Assembly (NCBI GenBank): GCA_003225175.1
Contig: QIBA01000066.1
Span: 1 to 64,000, forward strand
Origin: Acidobacteriota bacterium
Lineage (GTDB): Bacteria; Acidobacteriota; Terriglobia; Terriglobales; Acidobacteriaceae
DNA length: 64,000 nt
Direction: 5' to 3'
Within the stretch, counting starts at the first letter, position 1. The number at the start of each line of letters is the position of its first letter. Position numbers and translations under genes: made by a program. The notes under the pieces are model-generated. The model searched no databases and was not told the DNA's origin. It was given only the letters and a program-made list of their open reading frames with translations. Positions 44,070-52,619 of the stretch are shown piece after piece.

Positions 44070-44738
44070 ATGGCGCAAAGCAGGCAAGTGGGCAAGTCAA
44101 AATCGGCACAACCGGCAGAAGACCGGGGACGAAGCGCCACCAGAGTCAACGGCAGCCGCCCTGGAGACAAATACCAGCGCATCCTGGATGCCGCCATTGC
44201 CGTGATCGCGGAAAAGGGTTTCCACAACAGTCGGGTTTCGGATATCGCTGATCGCGCCAATGTTGCCGACGGCACTATCTATCTCTACTTCAAGTCGAAA
44301 GAGCAAATCCTCATGACCGCGCTCGACAACGCCTTCGAGGCCTTTCTTAGCCAGGCGAAAGAGGAGATGTCGGGATTCGACGATGCTGCCGCGAAGCTGC
44401 GTGCCTTAGCTCGGCTGCATCTGCGAGAGCTGAACCAAAATAGGAATTTGGCCGTGGTGCTGCAGACGGAGCTCCGACAAAGCGCCAAGTTCCTCGCCGA
44501 GTTCTCTCAGCGCGAGTTGAAGGGGTACTTCAATTTGATTCGGGACGTAATCCGCGAAGGTCAGCAGCGGGGCAGGATACGCGACGATATCTCCGACAAG
44601 ATCGCTGCTGCCTGTCTCTTCGGAGCAATGGACGAACTCGTAACGGCATGGGTGTTGAGCAGCCGGGAATATGATCTCGCAGCCGCAGCCGATCCCGTTG
44701 TTGATCTTCTTCTCCGTGGAATGGAGGTGCGCTCCTGA
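44070..44738 (+). CDS. TetR-family transcriptional regulator
   Basis: A 222-residue DNA-binding repressor. Helix-turn-helix spans about 35-80: YQRILDAAIAVIAEKGFHNSR, VSDIADRANVADGTIYLYFKSK. A helical ligand-binding domain follows. Its neighbour is an acyl-CoA synthetase, and the family includes FadR-like fatty-acid regulators that respond to acyl-CoA, so control of fatty-acid use is a likely role. The ATG at 44070 is chosen over the longer frame from 43935. The 3' end touches the next gene. Confidence 0.88.
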   Translation: MAQSRQVGKSKSAQPAEDRGRSATRVNGSRPGDKYQRILDAAIAVIAEKGFHNSRVSDIADRANVADGTIYLYFKSKEQILMTALDNAFEAFLSQAKEEMSGFDDAAAKLRALARLHLRELNQNRNLAVVLQTELRQSAKFLAEFSQRELKGYFNLIRDVIREGQQRGRIRDDISDKIAAACLFGAMDELVTAWVLSSREYDLAAAADPVVDLLLRGMEVRS

Positions 44739-46519
44739 GCAGCCTGCGCACGCTGAACGAAATTTTCTTTACTGCAGTGGATCGCGACCTGCCGCGAGTA
44801 ATGAGCTTCGATCGGCAGGGAGTCTGGAGCGACATCTCTTCGCACGAGCTCTATTCCCGCGTGTACCACGTCGCAGAGCAGCTCGGAGCGTGGCGGATTC
44901 GCAAGGGCGACCGTGTTGCGCTTATCTCCGAAAACCGGTTTGAGTGGGCAATCACCGATTGGGCATGTCTGCTCCGGGGCGTGGTCGATGTTCCTATCTA
45001 TCCAACGCTCACGGCTGAGCAGACCGCGTTCGTTCTGAAGAACTCCGGCGCCCGGGCGATCTTTGTTTCCACGCGAAAGCAACTCGACAAAGTGCTGAGC
45101 ATTAGACACGAAACTCAGCTTGAGCACATCGTGGCAATGGACGAAGTGGATCATCCAGAGGCCATCCGGATGATCCAGATTATGCGCGCGGGACAGTCCG
45201 TTGCCCGGGCGCCCCGATTTGACACTGCTGCGCGATCCATCCTTCCCGATGATCTAGCGACGATCATTTACACCTCCGGCACCACGGGAGTTCCGAAGGG
45301 CGTGATGCTCACGCACGGCAACCTTGCTTCGAACCTCGAGCAGACTGCACACAGCCTGGGTTGGCAGCCGGGCCAGGTGACTTTGTCGTTCCTTCCGCTT
45401 TCGCACGTCACCGCCCGTCACGTCGACTATCTCTGCTTTCTACGCGGAGTGACGTTGGCGTATTGTCCGAGCTTCGATGAGCTTGCGACCAAGCTTCAGC
45501 AGGTTCGCCCACATCTGTTCGTCGGTGTACCTCGCGTCTACGAAAAAGTTCGGCAAGGAGTTGAGGGCCGCGCAGCAACTGGGCTAAAAAGGCCGGTCTA
45601 TGAATGGGCGTTGCGCGTTGGCGAGGAGCATCGCGCCGAAACCGTACGCGGGCAGCGGCCTTCCGATTGGCAGTGGGAAGTAGCGAATCGTGTTGTCTAC
45701 AAGGCGATACGTCAGTGGTTCGGCGGAAGAGTGGAGATGTACGTCTCCGGCGGAGCGCCGCTCGGCATTGATCTCGCACGCTGGTACGCCGACGTGGGAA
45801 TTCGCATCCTCGAAGGATATGGATTGACTGAGACTTCGCCCGTCATCTCGGTGAACGAACCAGAAGCCAACAAGCTCGGCACCGTCGGCAAACCACTTCG
45901 AAACCTCGAGTGCCACATTGCGGGAGACGGAGAACTGTGGGTGCGCGGCCCATCAGTCTTCAAAGGCTACTGGCAGAATCCCGAGGAGACGGCTAAAGCA
46001 TTCGAAGGTGACTGGTTCAAGACTGGCGACATTGGCAACATCGACGCCGAGGGATTCCTCAGCATCACCGATCGGAAGAAAGATCTCATCAAGACCAGCG
46101 GCGGAAAATTCGTGGCTCCGCAGCCGATTGAGAATAAGCTGAAGATGTCGCCGCTGGTGGCACATCCGGTTGTCATCGGCAATGCGAGAAAGTTCATTAG
46201 CGTAATCATCTGTCCAAACTTTGCAGCCCTGGAGCAATGGGCTTCCGAACAGGGGATCACCCTTACCTCACGGGAAGAGCTGATCCGCAATCCAAGAGTA
46301 ACTGAAGCTTACGACAAGATCGTGGCCGATGCCAATCTGGAACTGGCCCGTTTCGAGACACTCAAGAAAGTCCTTCTCGTTCCCGATGATTTCACAGTCG
46401 ATAAAGGAGAGATGACTCCCAGCCTCAAGCTCAAGCGGCGGGTGATCGAGCAGAAGTACAAGAAGCAGATTGACGCTATATATGAAGCCGCCGAGCTTTC
46501 GCATCCCGCAACGGTTTAG
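44735..46519 (+). CDS. Long-chain acyl-CoA synthetase (AMP-forming)
   Basis: A roughly 594-residue adenylate-forming enzyme, FadD15-like, activating fatty acids with ATP and CoA. It has the P-loop-like YTSGTTGVPKG, the YGLTETSP segment, the SGGAPL motif and the DRKKDLIKTSGGK hinge. A GTG at 44777 starts MDRDLPRV without a ribosome site. The coding similarity extends back through SSLRTLNEIFFTAV, with a CTG at 44735 that has GGAGG eight bases upstream and overlaps the TetR stop as CTGA. A rare CTG start is thus likely. No ATG, GTG or TTG exists between the upstream in-frame stop and 44777. Confidence 0.83.
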   Translation: MSSLRTLNEIFFTAVDRDLPRVMSFDRQGVWSDISSHELYSRVYHVAEQLGAWRIRKGDRVALISENRFEWAITDWACLLRGVVDVPIYPTLTAEQTAFVLKNSGARAIFVSTRKQLDKVLSIRHETQLEHIVAMDEVDHPEAIRMIQIMRAGQSVARAPRFDTAARSILPDDLATIIYTSGTTGVPKGVMLTHGNLASNLEQTAHSLGWQPGQVTLSFLPLSHVTARHVDYLCFLRGVTLAYCPSFDELATKLQQVRPHLFVGVPRVYEKVRQGVEGRAATGLKRPVYEWALRVGEEHRAETVRGQRPSDWQWEVANRVVYKAIRQWFGGRVEMYVSGGAPLGIDLARWYADVGIRILEGYGLTETSPVISVNEPEANKLGTVGKPLRNLECHIAGDGELWVRGPSVFKGYWQNPEETAKAFEGDWFKTGDIGNIDAEGFLSITDRKKDLIKTSGGKFVAPQPIENKLKMSPLVAHPVVIGNARKFISVIICPNFAALEQWASEQGITLTSREELIRNPRVTEAYDKIVADANLELARFETLKKVLLVPDDFTVDKGEMTPSLKLKRRVIEQKYKKQIDAIYEAAELSHPATV

Positions 46520-46588
46520 CGCGATTCCCAAATTGCAACGTGGATCTGGCTGCAAAGGCGCGTAGAATTGAGTAGCTGGAATTGAATT

Positions 46589-47359
46589 ATGGATGAATTG
46601 GTTATTGCCGGGCGAGCCTTTAACTCGCGCCTCATTGTAGGCACCGGCAAATACAAGAATGGAGAGCAGACACGACATGCGATCGCAGCCTCTGGGGCCG
46701 AGATCGTCACCGTGGCTGTTCGCCGCGTGAACCTCGATCGCGGCAAAGACTCCCTCCTCGACTTCATCGATCCGGATCGCTATTTTCTGCTGCCCAATAC
46801 TGCCGGCTGTTACACCGCAGACGAGGCCGTCCGCACGGCGATGCTGGGGCGCGAAGTCGGTCTGTCGGACTGGGTGAAAGTAGAGGTAATCGGCGACCAG
46901 AAGACACTCTTCCCCGACGTGCTGGCGACTATTGAAGCCACACGAACTCTCGTGAAAGAAGGATTCACAGTTCTGCCCTATACCTCTGACGATGTCGTAA
47001 TCGCGAAGCGATTGTTAGACGCTGGCGCCAGCGCCATCATGCCGCTTGGAGCTCCGATCGGTAGCGGCCTAGGTATCCAGAATTCTGCGACGATCCGTAT
47101 CCTACGCGAGATGATCACTGATGTTCCGCTGATCGTGGATGCTGGTGTCGGTACCGCCTCCGACGCAACTGTCGCGATGGAGCTCGGAGCTGATGCTGTG
47201 CTCATGAACACCGCCATCGCGAATGCCGAAAATCCCGTCCTCATGGCCGAAGCTATGCAACACGCTGTACTTGCGGGCCGCAGCGCATATCTTGCCGGCC
47301 GCATGCCGAAAAAGTTATATGCCACTGCCAGCTCACCTCTCGAAGGCGTAGTGCGATGA
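46589..47359 (+). CDS. thiG: Thiazole synthase
   Basis: A 256-residue TIM-barrel enzyme that makes the thiazole phosphate of thiamine from 1-deoxyxylulose 5-phosphate, the ThiS thiocarboxylate and dehydroglycine. Family motifs: the start [21 protein letters not shown], the lysine of [11 protein letters not shown] that forms the imine, and [15 protein letters not shown]. No thiS or thiH is next to it, so the pathway is scattered. The gene after it begins with ATGA overlapping its stop. Confidence 0.93.
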   Translation: MDELVIAGRAFNSRLIVGTGKYKNGEQTRHAIAASGAEIVTVAVRRVNLDRGKDSLLDFIDPDRYFLLPNTAGCYTADEAVRTAMLGREVGLSDWVKVEVIGDQKTLFPDVLATIEATRTLVKEGFTVLPYTSDDVVIAKRLLDAGASAIMPLGAPIGSGLGIQNSATIRILREMITDVPLIVDAGVGTASDATVAMELGADAVLMNTAIANAENPVLMAEAMQHAVLAGRSAYLAGRMPKKLYATASSPLEGVVR

Positions 47360-47688
47360 ATCCCATGACAGAACCGAAGAAGGATCGATTCTCCTCGTAT
47401 GACGAATTCTTCGCCTTCTACTTGCAGGAGCACTCGCGCACGGGAAACCGCTTGCTTCATGCCTGCGGCACTCTCGTTGGGTTGGCCGTATTCGTATGGG
47501 CCATTGCAACTGGCCACTACATCTGGGCTCTGCTCTGGATTCCCATTGGTTACGGCTTTGCCTGGACTGGTCACTTTCTCATCGAAGGCAATAAGCCGGC
47601 GACGTTCGGACATCCGTGGTGGTCGTTTATCAGCGACTTTCGCATGCTCGGCCTTATGTTCACGGGTAAGTTGAAGAACACTGACTAA
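47356..47688 (+). CDS. DUF962/Mpo1-like protein
   Basis: A 110-residue membrane protein of the DUF962 family, whose yeast member Mpo1 is a dioxygenase in sphingoid-base breakdown. Visible are [37 protein letters not shown] and two hydrophobic helices ([23 protein letters not shown]). The histidines at the two conserved spots are kept. It overlaps thiG by four bases but a functional link to thiamine is not suggested. Confidence 0.84.
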   Translation: MNPMTEPKKDRFSSYDEFFAFYLQEHSRTGNRLLHACGTLVGLAVFVWAIATGHYIWALLWIPIGYGFAWTGHFLIEGNKPATFGHPWWSFISDFRMLGLMFTGKLKNTD

Positions 47689-47797
47689 CTCGCGCCTTCG
47701 TCCATCCGCATTCGCCCGTCGATTCTGCGACCCTAAGTAACTTTCTGCTGACCTTGGAATGTGCTTTGCTAGGCCGAGGACGCCAAGGGGTATTCTC

Positions 47798-48427
47798 ATG
47801 CGGATTTACAAGATTCTTCGTTGGCCCATTTTGGTCATTTTCTGTTTCATGATCGCTTTGTTCCTGAAGCCGCCCGATCGTGTTGCTCCTCGCCAGCAAT
47901 CGCCGGCAGCAATTGCAAAAAACGCCAACAGATTCCAGAGCAAGCTGGGAGAGTTGCAGGAAGCCCATCAGCGCGGTGAGGCTGGTGCTGAAATTCGACT
48001 TACATCGGAAGAGGTAGCTGCAGCCCTCGTTCTTGCCAATCCGCAGCCAGAAGCTCGACACATTCAGACCGCCAGCTCGCCGAACAATAATGCGAGCACT
48101 CCAGCCGAGGTCACACCGGAGCAGGTGCCGGTGAAAGATCCTCAGGTAGTCTTTGAGGGCGACGAAGTCAAAGGGCAGTTCATGGAGCACGTATATGGGA
48201 AAGATGTCTTCGTTACTCTGAGCGGTCACCTGGGAGCACAGGACGGCTACGCAACCTTTCAGCCAACGAGCTTCCAGATAGGGAGCATGCCTGTGCCGAT
48301 CTCAGTAGTGCAGGCGCGACTGGATAAGAAACTGAACGATCCGGAAACGCGCGAGAGGATGAAGCTGCCGGAGTTCGTGAGCGACTTGAAAATCGAGAAC
48401 GGTCAGTTGGTGATTACGGAAAAGTAG
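47798..48427 (+). CDS. Membrane-anchored protein of unknown function
   Basis: A 209-residue protein with one N-terminal helix (MRIYKILRWPILVIFCFMIALFL), a polar linker of about 85 residues, and a beta-rich C-terminal domain of about 100 residues (QVVFEGDEVKGQFMEHVYGKDVFVTLSG ... DGYATFQPTSFQIGSMPVPI). I do not recognise a named domain. The C-terminal part is most likely periplasmic. The ATG at 47798 follows AAGGGG at a normal distance; an ATG at 47759 is poorer. It stands between DUF962 and sucC without close coupling. Confidence 0.6.
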   Translation: MRIYKILRWPILVIFCFMIALFLKPPDRVAPRQQSPAAIAKNANRFQSKLGELQEAHQRGEAGAEIRLTSEEVAAALVLANPQPEARHIQTASSPNNNASTPAEVTPEQVPVKDPQVVFEGDEVKGQFMEHVYGKDVFVTLSGHLGAQDGYATFQPTSFQIGSMPVPISVVQARLDKKLNDPETRERMKLPEFVSDLKIENGQLVITEK

Positions 48428-48553
48428 GTTCCTCTTATCGTCAGCGCGGCCCAAGCAGTTTGCTCGCTCACCTCGCCCTCCTATAAAATCGTGAGTCTTC
48501 TTCATGTGGTTGGAACTGCTTAGAGTTCCTTCCTCCTCTGAAATCCCCGATAC

Positions 48554-49726
48554 ATGAAAATTCACGAGTATCAAGCCAAAGGCATTCTTGCGAAGTATGG
48601 CGTCGCGATCCCGCGCGGGGAGATGGCCAACACCAAAGAAGAAGCATTTGAGATCGCCAAAAATTTGCTCGCGAATGGGGCGAAGGGCATCGTTGTTAAA
48701 GCGCAAATTCACGCCGGTGGACGCGGTAAGGGCGGCGGCGTGAAGTTGGCTAAGAATGCCGAAGAAGCTGAGCAGCTCGCGGGTAAGATTCTTGGCATGC
48801 AGTTAGTCACGCATCAGACCGGACCACAAGGGCAGAAGGTACAACGACTTCTCGTTGAAGAAACGCTGCCGATTGAGCGGGAACTCTACCTTGGCATCGT
48901 GCTCGATCGCGCAACATCGAAGCTCGTCTTCATGGCATCAGCAGCCGGTGGAATGGAGATCGAGGAAGTCGCTGCTAAAGATCCAAACGCAATCTTGAAA
49001 GAGACGATTGATCCTGCGGTAGGATTTCAAGCTTTTCAGGCACGCAAGCTGGCGTTTGGTCTTGGACTCAAACCTGAGCAGGTGAATCCCGCCGTGCAAT
49101 TGATGCTGGCGCTGTATCGCGCGACTGCCGAAGCGGACGCTTCGCTTTGCGAGATCAATCCGTTCATCACCACGACCGACGGACGAGTCTTTGCGCTGGA
49201 CGCGAAGATGAACTTCGATGACAACGCGCTGTTCCGGCACAAGGACATTAAGGAGCTGCGCGACATCGCCGAAGAAGATCCTCTGGAGGTAGAAGCATCG
49301 AAGTACAGCCTGAACTACATCCGGCTCGATGGAAACATCGCCTGTATGGTGAACGGAGCCGGCTTAGCGATGGCGACAATGGACATCATCCAATACGCAG
49401 GCGGCATGCCCGCGAACTTCCTCGATGTCGGCGGCGGCGCCAATGCCGAGCAAGTCGAACATGCTTTTGACATCCTGCTGAGCGATAAAAACGTGAAAGC
49501 AGTTCTTATCAACATCTTTGGTGGAATCCTACGCGTTGATACGCTCGCGAAGGGAGTTGTGGAAGCTGCGACGAAGACCAAAATCGGGATTCCTGTCGTG
49601 TTGCGACTGGAAGGAACGAACGTTGAACAAGGCCGGGAGATCCTGAAACAGTCAGGTCTGAATTTCATTGTGGCCGACACAATGAAAGATGCAGCCGAAA
49701 AGGTCGTCAGAGCCGCGCAAGCGTAA
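48554..49726 (+). CDS. sucC: Succinate-CoA ligase, beta subunit
   Basis: A 390-residue ATP-grasp subunit that, with SucD, turns succinyl-CoA into succinate while making ATP or GTP in the citric acid cycle. The signatures are [58 protein letters not shown] and [17 protein letters not shown]. The start ATG 48554 is supported by the universal N-terminal sequence. SucD follows after eight bases. Confidence 0.96.
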   Translation: MKIHEYQAKGILAKYGVAIPRGEMANTKEEAFEIAKNLLANGAKGIVVKAQIHAGGRGKGGGVKLAKNAEEAEQLAGKILGMQLVTHQTGPQGQKVQRLLVEETLPIERELYLGIVLDRATSKLVFMASAAGGMEIEEVAAKDPNAILKETIDPAVGFQAFQARKLAFGLGLKPEQVNPAVQLMLALYRATAEADASLCEINPFITTTDGRVFALDAKMNFDDNALFRHKDIKELRDIAEEDPLEVEASKYSLNYIRLDGNIACMVNGAGLAMATMDIIQYAGGMPANFLDVGGGANAEQVEHAFDILLSDKNVKAVLINIFGGILRVDTLAKGVVEAATKTKIGIPVVLRLEGTNVEQGREILKQSGLNFIVADTMKDAAEKVVRAAQA

Positions 49727-49734
49727 TTAAAAAC

Positions 49735-50622
49735 ATGTCGATACTCGTAGACAAGAATACGCGACTCATTGTCCAGGGCATCACGGGACGCGAAGGCACA
49801 TTCCACGCGAAGGGATCTGCCGAATATGGAACTAAAGTTGTTGGAGGTGTGACTCCAGGCAAAGGTGGAACGACGCATGAGGGCTGGCATGTGTTCAACA
49901 CTGTTGAACAGGCCATGCGTGAGACCGGCGCGAATGCCACGATGATCTTCGTCCCCCCTCCATTTGCAGCTGACGCAATCATGGAAGCCGCCGATGCCGG
50001 CATGCCGCTCATCGTTTGCATTACCGAGGGCATTCCCGTTATGGACATGGTTCGTGCCGGGGAATTTCTGCAGCGTAAACGTTCGCGGTTGATTGGTCCG
50101 AATTGTCCGGGGATCATTTCGCCAGGTAAGTGCAAGATAGGGATTATGCCCGGCCGCATTCATAAGCAGGGAAACATCGGGATTGTGTCCCGATCCGGGA
50201 CTTTGACTTACGAAGCCGTCTACCAGCTTTCGCAGCGCGGCATCGGACAATCGACTGCCATCGGTATTGGCGGCGATCCCATCATCGGTACAACATTCGT
50301 CGATGCGTTAAAGCTCTTCAACGAAGATCCCGAAACGGAAGCCATCATCATGATCGGTGAAATCGGCGGCAATGCCGAGGAGACTGCGGCGGAATACGTG
50401 AAGAAGCAGGTTCGCAAGCCCGTGGTTTCGTTTATTGCAGGGCAAACGGCTCCTCCGGGGCGCCGCATGGGCCATGCTGGCGCCATCATCTCCGGAGGGC
50501 ATGGTACGGCGAGCGAAAAGATCCAAGCGCTCGAAGCCGCTGGAATCCAGGTGGCGAAATCGCCTGCGGTAATTGGTGAAACGCTCGCGCAGGCGATCGG
50601 TCAATCCGCGAGAGCGTCGTAA
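49735..50622 (+). CDS. sucD: Succinate-CoA ligase, alpha subunit
   Basis: A 295-residue subunit with a CoA-binding Rossmann fold and the phospho-histidine site: [24 protein letters not shown] and [16 protein letters not shown], in which the second His of the last motif is the phosphorylated one. It works as a heterodimer or heterotetramer with SucC, eight bases upstream. A palindromic repeat and then ndk lie downstream. A nucleoside diphosphate kinase next to SucCD is biochemically fitting since the ligase may produce GTP. Confidence 0.96.
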   Translation: MSILVDKNTRLIVQGITGREGTFHAKGSAEYGTKVVGGVTPGKGGTTHEGWHVFNTVEQAMRETGANATMIFVPPPFAADAIMEAADAGMPLIVCITEGIPVMDMVRAGEFLQRKRSRLIGPNCPGIISPGKCKIGIMPGRIHKQGNIGIVSRSGTLTYEAVYQLSQRGIGQSTAIGIGGDPIIGTTFVDALKLFNEDPETEAIIMIGEIGGNAEETAAEYVKKQVRKPVVSFIAGQTAPPGRRMGHAGAIISGGHGTASEKIQALEAAGIQVAKSPAVIGETLAQAIGQSARAS

Positions 50623-50636
50623 ATTCAAGCAGCATC

Positions 50637-50664
50637 GTAGAAACGCAGCATGCTGCGTCTCTGC
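50637..50664. repeat. Dispersed palindromic repeat, copy 6
   Basis: GTAGAAACGCAGCA followed by TGCTGCGTCTCTGC, 14 bases after the sucD stop and ahead of ndk. The hairpin could sit within a sucCD-ndk message and affect its decay. Confidence 0.78.
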
Positions 50665-50726
50665 TGTTCGCCCGCTCGAAGAATCAATATTTCAAACAGA
50701 AATTCTGAAGCAAGGACTCATAAACA

Positions 50727-51152
50727 GTGAAAACTTTGGAACGAACATTCAGCATTATCAAACCTGATGCGGTGGCAAAGAATGCGACTGGCGACATTCT
50801 CGGCATGATTCAACATGCCGGCTTCAACATTCTGGCCATGAAGATGCTTTCCATTACGAAGAAGCAAGCGGAGGGTTTTTATGCCGTGCATGCGGCGCGT
50901 CCGTTCTTTGAATCACTGACAAAGTTCATGTCTTCAGGACCGATCGTGGTGCTTGCGCTAGAGAAGGAAAACGCAATCGCGAATCTGCGAAAGCTCATGG
51001 GTGCCACCGACCCTGCAAAAGCTGAAGCGGGAACAATTCGGAAGAAACACGCGTCGAGCATCGAGGCGAATTCGATTCACGGTTCAGATGCAGAGGACAC
51101 TGCGCGCTTCGAGCTGAGTTACTTCTTCGCGGGATACGAGCTCACGAAGTAG
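50727..51152 (+). CDS. ndk: Nucleoside diphosphate kinase
   Basis: A 141-residue enzyme that transfers phosphate from ATP to other nucleoside diphosphates through a phospho-histidine, His118, in the motif NSIHGSD. The opening [21 protein letters not shown] and the RPFFESL segment are standard. Start is GTG 50727. Located just after sucCD, from which it is separated by a palindromic repeat; another copy follows its stop codon. Confidence 0.96.
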   Translation: MKTLERTFSIIKPDAVAKNATGDILGMIQHAGFNILAMKMLSITKKQAEGFYAVHAARPFFESLTKFMSSGPIVVLALEKENAIANLRKLMGATDPAKAEAGTIRKKHASSIEANSIHGSDAEDTARFELSYFFAGYELTK

Positions 51153-51163
51153 CGAGCTGCATC

Positions 51164-51191
51164 GTGGAGACGCAGCATGCTGCGTCTCTAC
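51164..51191. repeat. Dispersed palindromic repeat, copy 7
   Basis: GTGGAGACGCAGCA then TGCTGCGTCTCTAC: this is the best-preserved copy with a single change. It lies between ndk (11 bases after its stop) and the tautomerase gene. Confidence 0.8.
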
Positions 51192-51203
51192 TTGGTATAG
51201 ATC

Positions 51204-51392
51204 ATGCCAGTAATTCAAATCACTCTTTTGAAAGGCCGTACGCTGGAACAGAAGCGTAAGGTTGCGGCGCGCATGACGGACGCGCTGGTGGAAGAAGCGG
51301 GCGCGAATCGCGCGGCTGTGACGGTGACCTTCGTCGAAGTTACCAAGGAGGACTACGCGAGCGGTGGAGTCCTCCTTGCCGATAAACAATAG
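51204..51392 (+). CDS. 4-oxalocrotonate tautomerase-family protein
   Basis: A 62-residue subunit of a small tautomerase; the catalytic proline is residue 2, exposed after removal of the start Met (MPVIQITLLKGRTLEQKRKV). The segment ALVEEAGANRAAVTVTFVEVTKEDYASGG fits the family, including the conserved region around the expected arginine. Such enzymes act in catechol or other degradation and in isomerisation of enol acids. The role here is unknown. It follows ndk with only a palindromic repeat between. Confidence 0.85.
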   Translation: MPVIQITLLKGRTLEQKRKVAARMTDALVEEAGANRAAVTVTFVEVTKEDYASGGVLLADKQ

Positions 51393-51409
51393 TCGGTTGA
51401 GGCTAAGAA

Positions 51410-51772
51410 TCAGGCATACGCAGGTTCGAGCAAAGCTGATAAAGCCTCGAGCAGCACGCGCTCACCATCGCGAGAGTCGATGGCGGCATCCACTTCGTGG
51501 TGTTTGCCACTGGCGTGGATTACCAGAACGCGCGTTAGAGAGTTGGCTTTCTTCGCCATGTACGGAAGGTGGTGGCGGTCATCTCGAGTGAGTGTGTGTC
51601 CGAGCACTACGATTTCATATTTGTCTTGCCGCACCGCCTCTTCAATCGCTTTTCGTCCGATGGCCGTCTTCACCGAATAGCCGGCCCTTTCCAGGATGTT
51701 AAGGTGCAGCTCCAAGGATTGCGCGTCGCCCTCACCATACAAAATCTTTGCCTTGACCGAAGTCTTGCCCAT
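51410..51772 (-). CDS. Receiver-like (CheY-fold) protein lacking the phospho-acceptor
   Basis: A 120-residue single domain resembling a response-regulator receiver: KAKILYGEGDAQSLELHLNILERAGYSVKTA has the acidic pair (Glu14, Asp16) and EEAVRQDKYEIVVLGHTL holds the third strand. At the phosphorylation site the usual Asp is Gly58 (VVLGHT), so phosphorylation is unlikely. No output domain exists, nor is a histidine kinase gene adjacent. It may act as a binding adaptor. The start is ATG 51772. It sits between the tautomerase and a membrane protein gene. Confidence 0.65.
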   Translation of the reverse strand: MGKTSVKAKILYGEGDAQSLELHLNILERAGYSVKTAIGRKAIEEAVRQDKYEIVVLGHTLTRDDRHHLPYMAKKANSLTRVLVIHASGKHHEVDAAIDSRDGERVLLEALSALLEPAYA

Positions 51773-51944
51773 CTACCACCTCCGCGATGGGCAGAGTAGC
51801 AGCAGGAGCGCGGCTTCTGAAGATCACGAAAGATTGCGGCCCAGTAATGCGATAAGTTTCTTGCTGGAAACTAACTAAAGTAACCTTCGAAAAACTCTGC
51901 TTCCGGCCAAACTGCGCGTTCCGAGCTGCATCTAGTTTTCGACG

Positions 51945-52619
51945 ATGGCAGATTCGGACACTTCCGACTCTGTGTATGGGATTGGCCGGCAAGCGCTTCG
52001 CTTTTCTCTCCATGAAGCGGCGGTATATGTAATCGCCAGTTTCTGTATCGGGATCCTCGGAGGATGGGTCTGGTCAGTTCTGCCATTCTTCAACTTTCCG
52101 CGTTCGGGAAGTAGTCTCCAGTTTCTCTACAATCATTTATTTGTTCTCAGTGTTGTTCCGGCATTCCTAACTGGGCTGTTGAATGCGAGATTTCGACACA
52201 GCGTCGCTCAATTTGTCTGGGTGTTGCCGGCCATTCTTCTTGCCTACAGGTTAATTACATTTCCCGAGAAGGCGAGCGTCTTAGCACCCGGAGCGTGGCC
52301 AGCATTTCACTACTACTTCGGTGGAGGGTTTCTGATCGGGGAGTACCACAGCTGGCGCGAATTTTACGAGATTATTTTCTCGTCTAATCCTGATATCAGC
52401 AGAGCGTTCGCACAGCAGCGTCTCACTGCGCCGTTCTATGCCGGGATTGCGTACAGTTTCTCAATCTGGTGGGGCTTGCGAAGGGGGCGCATAGCTAGCA
52501 TTCTGCAAGCAGTTCGAGATCGGGAAATTCGAGGGTTCGAGCTTGAGGAACCGGCTTCGAGTGAGGCGACGATCCCTAGCGAACAGCCACCGGCGCAACA
52601 GCGTGCACCTGTTCAATGA
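51945..52619 (+). CDS. Membrane protein of unknown function
   Basis: A 224-residue protein with four or five hydrophobic segments (VYVIASFCIGILGGWVWSV, FLYNHLFVLSVVPAFLTGLL, FVWVLPAILLAYRLITF). There are no recognised domain marks; the C-terminal 30 residues are polar, with Glu and Pro. A conserved-looking middle is APGAWPAFHYYFGGGFLIGEYHSWREF. It starts at ATG 51945. Its last 44 bases overlap the convergent transketolase gene, which may limit free evolution of the C-terminal part. Confidence 0.58.
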   Translation: MADSDTSDSVYGIGRQALRFSLHEAAVYVIASFCIGILGGWVWSVLPFFNFPRSGSSLQFLYNHLFVLSVVPAFLTGLLNARFRHSVAQFVWVLPAILLAYRLITFPEKASVLAPGAWPAFHYYFGGGFLIGEYHSWREFYEIIFSSNPDISRAFAQQRLTAPFYAGIAYSFSIWWGLRRGRIASILQAVRDREIRGFELEEPASSEATIPSEQPPAQQRAPVQ

